The position numbers and the translations under genes are program-made. From Nostoc sp. GT001 (GTDB lineage Bacteria > Cyanobacteriota > Cyanobacteriia > Cyanobacteriales > Nostocaceae), in assembly GCF_030382115.1 (NCBI RefSeq), contig NZ_JAUDRJ010000003.1, positions 6,332,110 through 6,375,832 on the forward strand: DNA of 43,723 nt, written 5' to 3'. Positions within the stretch are counted from its first letter, which is position 1, and every line of letters starts with the position of its first letter. The notes beneath the pieces are model-generated. The model had not been told where the DNA came from. It ran no database searches and was given only the letters and a program-made list of their open reading frames with translations. Shown here piece by piece: positions 1-8,355 of this stretch.

Positions 1-410
1 CCTCCCAGTAGAGAAAACAGCCAACCTAGCCACTTTCCAGCCCAAACTGTCATACCTCGGTCATAAAGAAAATAGCTGTGAACCAGGGATTTTAGTGTAA
101 TATCTTTTTGACGAGCAACTTGTGGCACAATTCGAGAAAGCAAATACAGCATACAGAGGGGATCTTCTACCTCTGGGTGGCGAAATGCTAACAAAAAGCG
201 AATTTTTCCAGACTGGAATTGTTGATAGAGTTCAGCTAATACTTCAACATTCTTGGCTTCAATCTTGACAATCCCAGTTCGTAGCCAAGGGCGAGTACGA
301 AACCGTAGTGCGATCGGCAGTAACCACCGAACAATATGGAGTACCAGAGGATTCAACCTTTGAGGAATAAATTTTAGTGGTGGTTGAGTAGACTGAATCG
401 ATCTAGGCAA
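1..410 (-). CDS. PlsC-like acyltransferase, N-terminal part (runs off window)
   Basis: The first 136 residues of a protein whose C-terminus lies beyond base 1. Translation shows a basic hydrophobic N-terminus and then FRHPEVEDP, containing the H-x4-D motif (His78, Asp83) expected of the catalytic site of 1-acyl-glycerol-3-phosphate acyltransferases; these transfer an acyl chain to lysophosphatidate at the membrane. The start is a TTG at 410-408, preceded by GGAGAG six bases upstream; an in-frame TAG lies just before it and no ATG is available. The H-x4-D motif and hydrophobic context are visible; assignment to the cyanobacterial PlsC-like family is from memory of the family. The later glycerophosphate-binding motifs are outside the window, so substrate cannot be judged. 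Confidence 0.7.
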   Translation of the reverse strand, partial: MPRSIQSTQPPLKFIPQRLNPLVLHIVRWLLPIALRFRTRPWLRTGIVKIEAKNVEVLAELYQQFQSGKIRFLLAFRHPEVEDPLCMLYLLSRIVPQVARQKDITLKSLVHSYFLYDRGMTVWAGKWLGWLFSLLG

Positions 411-538
411 GTTGCTCTCCAGATTGTATTTCTAGCGATTGTACAACGTGGGGTCTTGGTTTTGCGTAAACCCGTTGCCTCTTGTCGTCAACCATTTCAA
501 ATAGCTTTCTTCCTGCTGCCTTTCTTCTTATCAAAAAC

Positions 539-985
539 TTAGTTTGGATGTTTAGGAAAATTTCGGAATAGATAGCCAAACACTGCTAAATTCAACAAAA
601 AAACGAATATTTTTATCAGAGATATTCCCTGAATCAATTCATAAATCTCTGGTGGAATACTGATACCGACAAGTCCCAATACTAAGACATGTGCCCAACG
701 CCTTTCGTACCATAAACCAACAGCTTCAATAGCAGTAACAATAGCATATATTCCTGTTCCGATACCGCTAAATTCTAGAGTTCTAGGATTTAAGTTAACA
801 ACTTTCTTTAAAAGCCAATCAATAATCATCGATTTACCTTCTAAAACATAATTTTCTGAAAATGCCTCTAGAGTTTGATAATTTTTTAATGTCAATAATA
901 AAGCGATCGAAGTAAGCATAAGCAGCAAGGCGGCAAATGATTTGTAGAGAACAATTGCCACTAACCCCAATGAACGCTTTTCCAA
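539..985 (-). CDS. DUF2127 family integral membrane protein
   Basis: A small membrane protein of about 148 residues with four hydrophobic stretches: near residues 8-30, a middle pair around GIYAIVTAIEAVGL and VLVLGLVGISI, and a C-terminal helix before FRNFPKHPN. The motif KRSLGLVAIVLYK at the N-terminus and EFSGIGTGIYA in the centre fit the DUF2127 family, whose function is unknown. No ATG is available: TTG codons at 1027 and at 985 are both possible. I prefer 985 because family members begin close to KRSLGL and because AGGGGG lies four bases upstream of it; 1027 has a weaker AGG. The gene stands alone between the acyltransferase and tRNA-Ala. Confidence 0.65.
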   Translation of the reverse strand: MEKRSLGLVAIVLYKSFAALLLMLTSIALLLTLKNYQTLEAFSENYVLEGKSMIIDWLLKKVVNLNPRTLEFSGIGTGIYAIVTAIEAVGLWYERRWAHVLVLGLVGISIPPEIYELIQGISLIKIFVFLLNLAVFGYLFRNFPKHPN

Positions 986-1221
986 ACAACCCCCTAAGTA
1001 AAGATAAGTCAAATTTTGAACGATCAAAATTACCTGAGTACTGTCAAGTCAGAGTTTACCTCCTTTAACTAAGTAGGACTTTGAATCGGTGCAATGGATG
1101 CAATACCATATTTTCCTCTCCCCGAACCCCTTGCCTAATAAGGAAAATAACCCCATTTTTTGATAATGAAAGGGGTTTTAATTGATTTGAATGTGCGTAG
1201 GCTAGCAAAAACCGTTTCTAA

Positions 1222-1294
1222 TGGAGGTTAGCGGACTCGAACCGCTGACATCCTGCTTGCAAAGCAGGCGCTCTACCAACTGAGCTAAACCCCC
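1222..1294 (-). tRNA. tRNA-Ala (UGC)
   Basis: The reverse complement folds into a full cloverleaf of 73 nt. The 5' GGGGGTT pairs with AACCTCC before discriminator A; the D arm is GCTCAGTTGGTAGAGC; the anticodon stem CTGCT/AGCAG encloses the loop with anticodon TGC; the T arm contains GGTTCGAGTCC. The 3' CCA is not encoded. Confidence 0.97.
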
Positions 1295-1365
1295 ATAAAG
1301 TTAAAATAGTAGATAACTTTGATTACCGTTGTTATTGTAACTTATATTGTTCTATTACCAAAGGA

Positions 1366-2280
1366 ATGAAGCCAGAAAATATTCAAGTTGTTGCAGCACT
1401 GTATAAATTTGTTAAGCTGCCAGATTTTACCGAGAAACGAGATCCTCTGCTGTCTTACTGCCAAGCGCAAGGTGTCAAGGGGACGATTTTGCTGGCACTT
1501 GAAGGGATTAACGGTACAATTGCTGGTTCGCGTCAGGCGATTGACTCAGTTCTCTGGTTTCTGCGTTCTGACCCTCGTTTAGCAGACTTAGAATCCAAAG
1601 AGTCCTATACCAAAACCCCACCTTTTGAACGGATGAAGGTGCGGTTGAAGCAAGAAATTGTCACTTTGGGGTTGCCAGAAATTGACCCAAATGAGCAAGT
1701 TGGTATCTATGTCAATCCCCAAGAATGGAATGATTTAATTTCCAATCCAGAAGTAACCGTGATTGACACCCGCAATGATTATGAGGTGAATATCGGTACT
1801 TTCCAAGGGGCAGAAAATCCCCAAACTGAATCATTCCGTGAATTTCCTGATTATGTGCGCCACCATCTCGACCCAACTAAACACAAAAAGGTTGCTCTGT
1901 TTTGTACAGGCGGCATTCGCTGTGAAAAAGCTTCATCCTTCATGCTTGCCCAAGGCTTTGGAGAAGTTTATCATCTCAAAGGCGGTATTCTTAAGTATTT
2001 GCAGGAAGTTCCAACACAAGAAAGTTTATGGGAAGGAGAATGTTTTGTTTTTGATGAGCGGGTAGCCGTTAGTCATGGATTGGAGAAAGGAAGTTATGAG
2101 TTGTGCCTCTGTTGTGGACGTCCGATTTCTGAGGAAGATAAAGCGTCTCCCAAATATGAGCAAGGTATCTCCTGTCCCTATTGTTTTGATAGCCTCACCG
2201 AAGAGAAAAGAGCGCGTCAGCAAGAAAAATTGCGCCACTACCAAACCCAAGTTGGCAACAAAAATCAGGATGTGAGTTGA
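1366..2280 (+). CDS. trhO: TrhO, oxygen-dependent tRNA U34 hydroxylase (rhodanese family)
   Basis: A 304-residue protein of the YceA/TrhO family. These enzymes hydroxylate uridine 34 of tRNAs to 5-hydroxyuridine, the first step towards the 5-methoxyuridine or 5-oxyacetyl modification that widens wobble decoding. The order is an N-terminal ferredoxin-like domain (about 1-95, with GINGTIAGS), a rhodanese domain (about 120-225) with the active-site loop [11 protein letters not shown] placing the catalytic cysteine at position 180, and a C-terminal cysteine cluster CLCCGRPIS...CPYC that may bind metal. Length is normal for cyanobacterial members. It starts just after tRNA-Ala on the opposite strand; whether the pairing with a UGC tRNA has meaning is unknown. 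Family assignment is firm; the reaction is taken from characterised homologues. Confidence 0.93.
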   Translation: MKPENIQVVAALYKFVKLPDFTEKRDPLLSYCQAQGVKGTILLALEGINGTIAGSRQAIDSVLWFLRSDPRLADLESKESYTKTPPFERMKVRLKQEIVTLGLPEIDPNEQVGIYVNPQEWNDLISNPEVTVIDTRNDYEVNIGTFQGAENPQTESFREFPDYVRHHLDPTKHKKVALFCTGGIRCEKASSFMLAQGFGEVYHLKGGILKYLQEVPTQESLWEGECFVFDERVAVSHGLEKGSYELCLCCGRPISEEDKASPKYEQGISCPYCFDSLTEEKRARQQEKLRHYQTQVGNKNQDVS

Positions 2281-2295
2281 AGAAGAATTCATAAC

Positions 2296-3795
2296 TCATG
2301 ATTCGGAATTTAAGGGCAAAATTACTGTAAATTTAGTACCAACTCCAACTTCACTTGTCACACTGATTTGACCTTGATGAGCATCAACGCACCTTTTAAC
2401 GATTACTAAGCCCAATCCAGTACCCTGAATTGATTTGACATTTGAGGCTCGGTAGAATGATTCAAAAAGTCGAGCTTGGTCTGCTTCGGGAATGCCCATA
2501 CCTCGATCTTGAATATAAAAAGTTGCTACTTTCTCAATGGGGTCGCATATTAAATCAAATTGAATTTTGCCACCTTGGGGAGAATATTTAACTGCGTTTG
2601 AGAGCAGATTTCCAAATAGGTAATGTAAAAGTCCTTCATCCATCACAGCGGATGTATTCTCACTATGACAGGTAAAAATAATTTCACATACCCTGTTTTC
2701 AAGCATCAAAAAATCTTCGATTAACTCTCGACAAAATTGCTCTAAGTTAAGGGAAGCAGGGTTGTATATGAGTTTTTCTGCTTCCGCTCGACCCATAAAT
2801 AGCACCTCCTCCATGAGCTTTTCCATAGATTGCACAGCTCCTTGAATTCGCTTTAAATAGATACCTCTTTTTGTATCTGTCAAATTTGCTCCTTGCATTT
2901 CTATGAGTTCTACTGCCGTTTGAACAACAGTTAGGGGATTACGGAACTCATGAGATACAGTAGAGATAAATAGGGACTTGAGACGGTTAAGTTCTTGCTC
3001 CTTTTCCAATGCTTGCTCTAGCAATTTTGTTTGCCGTCGTTCGCTAAGATCCCAAAAAACAACTACTACACCATTTACCTGGTCAGTTCCTCGCTTCAGT
3101 GGTGAAGCACTATCGCCAATGGGAACTCTTTTGCCGTTTTTTGTAATCAGAGATGTGAATTCCCCTAAATAAACAACCTGTTGCTCACGCAGTACTTTTG
3201 TCACAGGATTTTCTAATGTAGCCTCTGTAACTTCATTGACAATATGAAAAATCTTCGCCGCCTCATTTCCTAAAGCATCTTTTTGCTGCCAGCCAGTCAG
3301 CGCCTCAGCCGCAGGATTCATAAATGTTATTTTTCCCTGCTCATTAGTAGCAATTACAGCATCACTCATTGAGTTTAAAAGGGTTGCTAACTGATCTCGA
3401 TTCTCCCGCAGTTCACGTTCTAACTGGTGTTTTAAGAGACCGATCTCGATCGCAATTTTTAAATCTTTTGTAGTAAATGGTTTAACTATGTATCCAAAAG
3501 GCTGGGTAATTTTGGCTCTTTCTAAAGTATGATCGTCGCCATAAGCGGTTAAATAAATTACAGGTACATCTAACTGCTCGCGAATCTGACTGGCGGTAGC
3601 AATACCGTCCATATCACCTTTAAGAATAATATCCATTAATACTAGTTCTGGTTGAGTTTCCGATGCCTTGGCAATGGCAACTTTTCCAGATGAAGCTGTA
3701 CCCGTAACAATGTATCCTAGTTGACTGAGTTGACTAGCAATAGTTCTAGCCACAATCACTTCATCTTCAACAACTAAAATCCTAGCTTGACCCAT
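2296..3795 (-). CDS. Hybrid receiver-PAS-histidine kinase
   Basis: A 499-residue cytoplasmic signalling protein with no membrane segment. An N-terminal CheY-like receiver (about 5-120) has the acidic pocket Glu10-Asp11 and the phosphoacceptor Asp55 (LVLMDIIL). A short helix leads to a PAS domain (about 133-255), then a HisKA dimerisation domain with His282 in VSHEFRNPL. The HATPase_c domain (about 380-496) carries an intact N-box (NLLSNAVKY), DRGMGIP and GTGLGL. The gene follows the cyanobacteriochrome-like kinase by only 10 bases on the same strand, so the two are very probably co-transcribed and Asp55 is the natural phosphate acceptor of that kinase. The output of this protein is itself a kinase, implying a further unlinked response regulator. 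Confidence 0.9.
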   Translation of the reverse strand: MGQARILVVEDEVIVARTIASQLSQLGYIVTGTASSGKVAIAKASETQPELVLMDIILKGDMDGIATASQIREQLDVPVIYLTAYGDDHTLERAKITQPFGYIVKPFTTKDLKIAIEIGLLKHQLERELRENRDQLATLLNSMSDAVIATNEQGKITFMNPAAEALTGWQQKDALGNEAAKIFHIVNEVTEATLENPVTKVLREQQVVYLGEFTSLITKNGKRVPIGDSASPLKRGTDQVNGVVVVFWDLSERRQTKLLEQALEKEQELNRLKSLFISTVSHEFRNPLTVVQTAVELIEMQGANLTDTKRGIYLKRIQGAVQSMEKLMEEVLFMGRAEAEKLIYNPASLNLEQFCRELIEDFLMLENRVCEIIFTCHSENTSAVMDEGLLHYLFGNLLSNAVKYSPQGGKIQFDLICDPIEKVATFYIQDRGMGIPEADQARLFESFYRASNVKSIQGTGLGLVIVKRCVDAHQGQISVTSEVGVGTKFTVILPLNSES

Positions 3796-3805
3796 TTGAT
3801 ATTTA

Positions 3806-6130
3806 TTAATGCAAAGTTAACTGCGTAAATTTTATTTTGAATACTGTTCCATAATTACGTTCTAGAGTAATATCGCCTTCTAGTTGTTCTGTAACCAAGT
3901 CATGTACTAACGACAGACCTAAAGAATCAGTATTTCTCCAATCTAAATTATCTGGTAAACCAATCCCATTATCTTGGATAGTCATCTCGATACTATTGCC
4001 AATATTGTGTAAAGCAATACTGATTGTGCCTACTTGTTGATTGGGAAAAGCATGTTTGAGGGCATTGGAGATTAATTCGTTAATCACCAATCCACAGGCA
4101 ATAGCTTGATCGACATTCAAGCTGACTGAATCTATATCAGTTTCTAGAGAAATTTTACCAGGGCATATTTGATAGGAAATGAGCAAGCTAGCTGCTAAAT
4201 TACTGATATAGTCAGCGACATTAATTTGTCCGATATTAGCGGAAGTATATAAATTTTTGTGAATTAGAGATATTGACTCAATTCGATTTTGACTTTCTCG
4301 AAGAGCTTTGATTATTTCTGGATCTTTGAGTGTTTGAGACTGAAGTTGTAATAAACTGGAGACAATTTGCAAATTATTTTTAACTCGATGATGAACTTCT
4401 TTTAAAAGAACTTCTTTTTCAGCTAAGGCTGTTTTTAACTTTATTTGAGCTTTTTGTCTTTGAACAAGTTCAGTTTGAGCTTGCGCTAAGATGCTGGATT
4501 GTTGAATTGCGATCGCTAATTGGACTGTCACTTGATCGAGCAAATCTAATTGATTTTCTTCCCACTCACGAAAACTAGAGCATTGGTGAGCAATCAGTAA
4601 ACCCCAAATGTGAGAGCCGGGGTTTTGAGAGCTTACTTCTAGTAAAATTGGCACAACTAAATTTGCTTTCACCTCAAATTGTTCTAACAGGCGAATATGG
4701 CAATCAGTTAGTCCAGCTTCATAAATATTAGCGATCGCCCGTTTGCGTCCCTGATAATATTCCAATCCTGCGCCTGTTTGAAAACACGTATCATAAATCT
4801 CTACACCCAACGAAACCATCCATCCAGGTTCTACCGATTCCGCCATAATTGTGCCGATCATCTCTAAGTCAAACTGATACACTACTACTCGATCAACCCC
4901 AAGTAAATCTCGCACTTCCTGAACTGTTGCATTCAGAATATCTTGAAGATTCAAAGATTGACGAATCCGTTGAGCAACAGTTCGCATCAATTGCTCCCGT
5001 TCAGCTTGGGCTTTTAGAGCTAGTTCAGTTTGCTTACGTTCTGTGATATCTTGCCCAATACCAATAATTTGACCATTTGAAAGGTAAACATTAGTCCAAG
5101 ACGTATCCAATAAACGACCATCACGTATCTGAGTTCTAAAGTCCCCCCAAATGCGTTGTGCAGACTGCATAAAATTAATTACGTACTGTCGATATTCAGG
5201 ATTAGGGTATAGCGCTTCCAATACATCACGAGTTTGGAAATCTTGAAATTTCCAACCGAGAATATTTTCCCATTCTTGGTTCACCCACTGGAGTTTACCA
5301 TTGGCATTGACCAGGGCAATCATCAATGGTATGTTCTCAAAAATTATCCGCAAAAACTCATTTTGTTCTTGAAGTTTTGTTTCGGTATTTTTTCGGTCAT
5401 TAATATCATTGAATACTGTTAAAATGGCTGACTCATTGTTAAAAACTAAATATTGTAAAGAAGCGATCGCCCAAAAATAAGTTCCATCTGCTTTTTTTAA
5501 TTGCAGTTCATAATTATGAATAAAACCTTGCTGATTAAGAACTTTTAACAGCGCTTCTAAATCTGTAAGATTATGATACAAATCTACAATTCTTTTGCGA
5601 TTAACTAAATACTCTGGAGAAAACTGAAATGTTTGAAGCAACTCTGTATTAGCGTATAAAATCAACCCATCAGACACACGCGAAATAATGAATGGAACAG
5701 GAATCGCTTCAGAAATCACTCGAAATCTAGCTTCACTTTGTTGAAGAGTTCTTTCTATTTGTTTGTGTTCTGTGATGTCTCGTATATGAACTAAGCGAGC
5801 CTTATAACTGCTATAGTCTATTGTCTGTGTGAAAATTTCAACATCAATAATCTGTCCGTCTTTTCGCTGATGTCGCCATCGCCCAGTAAAGTCTAAGGTA
5901 GAGTGCTTTTGTCGTAAATATTCAAGCAAGAGAGGCACATCTTCTGAAGGGCGAATATCAGTTATTCGCATTTGCAAGAACTCTTCTCGTGAGTAGCCGT
6001 AGTGAAAAACAGCAGCTTCATTTACATCTAAAAATTGCAGATTATTTTGGTTATATACCCACATCGGGTTGGGATTTTTAGAGAAAAGTAAATTAAAACT
6101 CCTTTGGCTTTCATTTTCAGAAAATAGCAT
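3806..6130 (-). CDS. PAS3-GAF (DXCF cyanobacteriochrome-like) HisKA_2 histidine kinase
   Basis: A 774-residue soluble sensor kinase: three PAS domains (about 10-130, 130-250, 255-375), a GAF domain (about 385-555), a HisKA_2 dimerisation region with VHHRVKNNLQ (His580/His581) and a HATPase_c domain (about 655-774; N-box NELISNALKH, DNGIGLP). The GAF domain has Asp447-Thr-Cys449-Phe, the DXCF signature, and a Cys477-His478 pair in LTDCHIRLLEQF, followed by VKANLVVPIL. The two cysteines are 28 residues apart, the same spacing I recall for Cys494 and Cys522 of TePixJ, where one binds the bilin covalently and the other adds reversibly. I therefore infer a bilin-binding blue/green-type photoreceptor, though many cyanobacterial GAF domains look similar without being proven to bind bilin. 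It lies directly downstream of psbA on the same strand and 10 bases before its probable partner. Confidence 0.88.
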   Translation of the reverse strand: MLFSENESQRSFNLLFSKNPNPMWVYNQNNLQFLDVNEAAVFHYGYSREEFLQMRITDIRPSEDVPLLLEYLRQKHSTLDFTGRWRHQRKDGQIIDVEIFTQTIDYSSYKARLVHIRDITEHKQIERTLQQSEARFRVISEAIPVPFIISRVSDGLILYANTELLQTFQFSPEYLVNRKRIVDLYHNLTDLEALLKVLNQQGFIHNYELQLKKADGTYFWAIASLQYLVFNNESAILTVFNDINDRKNTETKLQEQNEFLRIIFENIPLMIALVNANGKLQWVNQEWENILGWKFQDFQTRDVLEALYPNPEYRQYVINFMQSAQRIWGDFRTQIRDGRLLDTSWTNVYLSNGQIIGIGQDITERKQTELALKAQAEREQLMRTVAQRIRQSLNLQDILNATVQEVRDLLGVDRVVVYQFDLEMIGTIMAESVEPGWMVSLGVEIYDTCFQTGAGLEYYQGRKRAIANIYEAGLTDCHIRLLEQFEVKANLVVPILLEVSSQNPGSHIWGLLIAHQCSSFREWEENQLDLLDQVTVQLAIAIQQSSILAQAQTELVQRQKAQIKLKTALAEKEVLLKEVHHRVKNNLQIVSSLLQLQSQTLKDPEIIKALRESQNRIESISLIHKNLYTSANIGQINVADYISNLAASLLISYQICPGKISLETDIDSVSLNVDQAIACGLVINELISNALKHAFPNQQVGTISIALHNIGNSIEMTIQDNGIGLPDNLDWRNTDSLGLSLVHDLVTEQLEGDITLERNYGTVFKIKFTQLTLH

Positions 6131-6293
6131 TAGTGATTGTGTAATAAAAGTTTTTATTATGTACTAAATTTTAATGAGTTTAAACCTGAAACAATTGTTA
6201 ATTTTTTGCAAAATTTGTTTTTTATGATTCAATCTTCTACTAATTCAGAATTTTATGTATAAGCTCTTTGATATTTAGAGATCAAAAAAGGGT

Positions 6294-6399
6294 AGTCCGC
6301 CTACGCGGACTTAAAGACTTTGAAACCCACGGAGGTGGGTTTTGTTTGTATAGCCGCGAATTCCATTCGCCAGGACAGGCGTGTTTTTACACTCATTGA
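6294..6399. repeat. Palindromic dispersed repeat between the kinase and psbA
   Basis: Two small hairpins in a row: AGTCCGC-CTAC-GCGGACT at 6294-6311 and AAACCCAC-GGAG-GTGGGTTT at 6323-6342, followed by TAGCCGCGAATTCCATTCG, a type of text I recognise as recurring in Nostoc intergenic regions. The rest of 6131-6487 is AT-rich with no gene that I can support. On the plus strand the second hairpin is followed by TTGTTTG, so it could act as a weak terminator. Confidence 0.55.
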
Positions 6400-6487
6400 G
6401 ATGCTCCCTATAGCACCCGCCAAGGCGGCTAGTACAAGTGGATGAAATTTTGCAAATGCATTGAACTTGCAATTCTATACATTTAAA

Positions 6488-6523
6488 CAAAAAGCGCTCT
6501 CCTTTTACGGAGAGCGCTTTTTG
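6488..6523 (-). terminator. Rho-independent terminator of psbA
   Basis: A near-perfect inverted repeat with arms of about 15 bases (CAAAAAGCGCTCTCC and its complement) and a six-base loop at 6503-6508, lying 22 bases beyond the psbA stop codon. Read on the minus strand, the GC-rich stem ends in five T. It would separate psbA from the downstream kinase operon. Confidence 0.9.
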
Positions 6524-6545
6524 ATGATTTAGCGAAACTTCAGAA

Positions 6546-7628
6546 TTAACCGTTGATAGCAGGAGCAGTAAGAGCAACAGGAGCAGAATCGCCAGCAGCC
6601 AAATCGAGAGGGAAGTTGTGAGCATTGCGCTCGTGCATTACTTCCATACCCAGGTTAGCGCGGTTGATTACATCCGCCCAAGTTGCAATCACACGACCTT
6701 CAGAGTCAATGATTGATTGGTTGAAGTTGAAACCGTTCAAGTTGAACGCCATTGTGCTTACACCTAAGGCGGTGAACCAGATGCCGATTACAGGCCATGC
6801 TGCGAGGAAGAAGTGCAGTGAACGGCTGTTGTTGAAGGAAGCGTATTGGAAGATTAACCGACCGAAGTAGCCGTGGGCTGCAACGATGTTGTAGGTTTCT
6901 TCTTCTTGACCGAATTTGTAACCGTAGTTTTGTGACTCGGTTTCGGTGGTTTCACGAACTAAGGAGGAAGTTACGAGTGAACCGTGCATTGCTGAGAACA
7001 AACTTCCGCCGAACACACCTGCTACACCTAGTTGGTGGAAGGGGTGCATCAAGATGTTGTGTTCTGCTTGGAACACGATCATGAAGTTGAAGGTTCCTGA
7101 GATACCTAAAGGCATACCATCAGAGAATGAACCTTGTCCGATGGGGTATACCAAGAATACTGCACTTGCTGCTGCTACTGGAGCAGAATAAGCGATCGCA
7201 ATCCAAGGACGCATTCCTAAGCGGTAGGATAGTTCCCATTCACGTCCCATGTAGCAGAATACGCCTATCAGGAAGTGGAAGATTACCAATTGGTAAGGAC
7301 CACCGTTGTATAACCACTCATCTAAGGATGCTGCTTCCCAAATTGGGTAGAAGTGTAAACCGATAGCGTTGGAGGAAGGTACTACTGCACCGGAAATTAT
7401 GTTGTTTCCGTATATCAAGGAACCTGCTACTGGTTCGCGGATTCCATCGATGTCAACGGGAGGAGCGGCGATGAAGGCGATTACGAAGCAAGCTGTTGCG
7501 GCTAGCAAGGTTGGAATCATTACTACGCCGAACCAACCGATGTAGATCCGGTTGTTGGTGCTGGTGATCCATTCACAGAATCGATCCCATACGTTAGCGC
7601 TTGAGCGCTGTTGTAAGGTTGTTGTCAT
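6546..7628 (-). CDS. psbA: Photosystem II D1 protein, Glu130 (high-light) type
   Basis: A complete 360-residue D1 reaction-centre protein of photosystem II in the thylakoid membrane. All functional residues I can check are present: Tyr161 (TyrZ), His190, His198, His215 and His272, Ser264 at the QB site, and the manganese-cluster ligands Asp170, Glu189, His332, Glu333, His337, Asp342 and Ala344. After Ala344 comes a 16-residue extension that CtpA would remove. Position 130 is Glu, the residue of high-light D1 forms, rather than the Gln of low-light D1:1; the assembly-type rogue and chlorophyll f synthase forms are excluded by the intact ligands. Cyanobacteria usually carry several psbA copies, so this is one member of a family. 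A strong terminator follows. Confidence 0.98.
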   Translation of the reverse strand: MTTTLQQRSSANVWDRFCEWITSTNNRIYIGWFGVVMIPTLLAATACFVIAFIAAPPVDIDGIREPVAGSLIYGNNIISGAVVPSSNAIGLHFYPIWEAASLDEWLYNGGPYQLVIFHFLIGVFCYMGREWELSYRLGMRPWIAIAYSAPVAAASAVFLVYPIGQGSFSDGMPLGISGTFNFMIVFQAEHNILMHPFHQLGVAGVFGGSLFSAMHGSLVTSSLVRETTETESQNYGYKFGQEEETYNIVAAHGYFGRLIFQYASFNNSRSLHFFLAAWPVIGIWFTALGVSTMAFNLNGFNFNQSIIDSEGRVIATWADVINRANLGMEVMHERNAHNFPLDLAAGDSAPVALTAPAING

Positions 7629-7977
7629 TGTTTTATGATTGCGGTTAGTTATTTATGAATCAGGCGGTAAGGTCTTTGCCTGTGAAACTACTTTACACTG
7701 CTTTACATTTTTTAATCAAGTTCTATTACTACAGTAAACCTGATACTAGTTATCAGGTTTGCTTATTTAAAAGCAAACAACGAGGCAGGAATAGACCAAA
7801 GTTATCTTTACATATCTGGTTATATGCCTCTTTAGAATTGGTGTCTGATTTATGTCTACTATTGCTGAATGGGATTAACCCTCTATTCGCGCAGCCTTTG
7901 GTAGAAAAGAGAACAAGAATAGTGCTTGTTACCAAGAGTCACCTTGCCACCGCATTGAGTAGCAGTTTAAAGACAAA
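7629..7977. other. psbA upstream region; otherwise no gene seen
   Basis: The psbA leader and promoter should lie in the first 150 bases, but I cannot place -35 and -10 boxes with confidence. A TGTAAAG-CAG-TGTAAAG direct repeat (minus strand) sits about 70 bases upstream of the psbA start. Two hairpins share an arm: AAACCTGATA/TATCAGGTTT at 7736-7760 and GTTTGCTT/AAGCAAAC just after. The remainder holds no convincing reading frame. Confidence 0.4.
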
Positions 7978-8134
7978 ATGAACTGCGATTGCCACCAATT
8001 ACGTCTGTTAACCAAATTGTACGAATTGTGAGACACCTTTCCCAATTCCCGCAGATTGGGCGCAAGGTGAATGCCCTCACTGCTTTTTACCTTTTAGTAC
8101 AATGGCGAAGCGTCAAAAAAAGCTTTCACAATAA
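7978..8134 (+). pseudogene. Frameshifted small zinc-ribbon protein fragment
   Basis: An ATG at 7978 opens MNCDCHQLRLLTKLYE and soon meets a stop, while the next frame continues from base 8027 as CETPFPIPADWAQGECPHC...KRQKKLSQ to a TAA at 8132. The second frame also shows CTNC before CPHC, an arrangement typical of a zinc ribbon. Together they look like one protein of about 52 residues broken by a one-base shift near 8026. I do not recognise the family. It lies immediately before an IS66 transposase remnant and the CRISPR-transposon remnant, so it may be old cargo. Coincidental open frames remain possible. Confidence 0.35.
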
Positions 8135-8146
8135 CCAGCGCTTTGG

Positions 8147-8302
8147 CTATTTGTCCAGGTTGAGGGCGTGGAACCAACAAATAATGCTGCTGAACGTGCT
8201 ATCCGTCCGGCGGTGATTTGGCGAAGGACTAGTTTTGGTTCTCAATCCCAAGCTGGTAGTACTTTTGTACAAAGTTTGACTCTGGTAGCTGCCCGCTTCT
8301 GA
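8147..8302 (+). pseudogene. IS66-family transposase, C-terminal remnant
   Basis: The frame reads LFVQVEGVEPTNNAAERAIR followed by PAVIWRRTSFGSQSQAG, the highly conserved C-terminal block of IS66-type transposases. Its final part, about TFVQSLTLVAARF, departs from the family and coincides with DNA that looks like tracrRNA sequence. An in-frame TAA at 8132 and the absence of the DDE core show that only the last 50 or so residues survive. The fusion suggests that an IS66 copy recombined into, or was joined by deletion to, the CRISPR-transposon sequence near base 8275. Confidence 0.75.
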
Positions 8303-8355
8303 TGCTGCTGTCGCAAGACAGGATAGGTGCGCTCCCTGCAATAAGGAGTAATGCT
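8276..8355 (+). ncRNA. Truncated tracrRNA-like segment of a type V-K CAST
   Basis: The segment contains CTCTGGTAGCTGCC, then GATGCTGCTGTC-GCAA-GACAG (hairpin at 8308-8321), GGATAGGTGCGCTCCC and GCAATAAGG. From memory this follows, almost base for base, the central part of the Cas12k tracrRNA of Scytonema hofmanni CAST. The upstream part is replaced by the IS66 remnant. The downstream part, where the pseudoknot and anti-repeat should be, is missing, because the sequence passes directly into a CRISPR repeat. The RNA is therefore probably non-functional. Confidence 0.8.

Noticed and set aside
6311..6625. Open frame of 104 codons overlapping the psbA 3' end
   Set aside because: It crosses the psbA terminator, lies partly in the psbA coding sequence in another frame, and has no family-like features.
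7655..7981. Plus-strand frame of 108 codons upstream of psbA
   Set aside because: Composition is random-looking, it starts inside the psbA leader on the opposite strand, and no ribosome site or motif is present.
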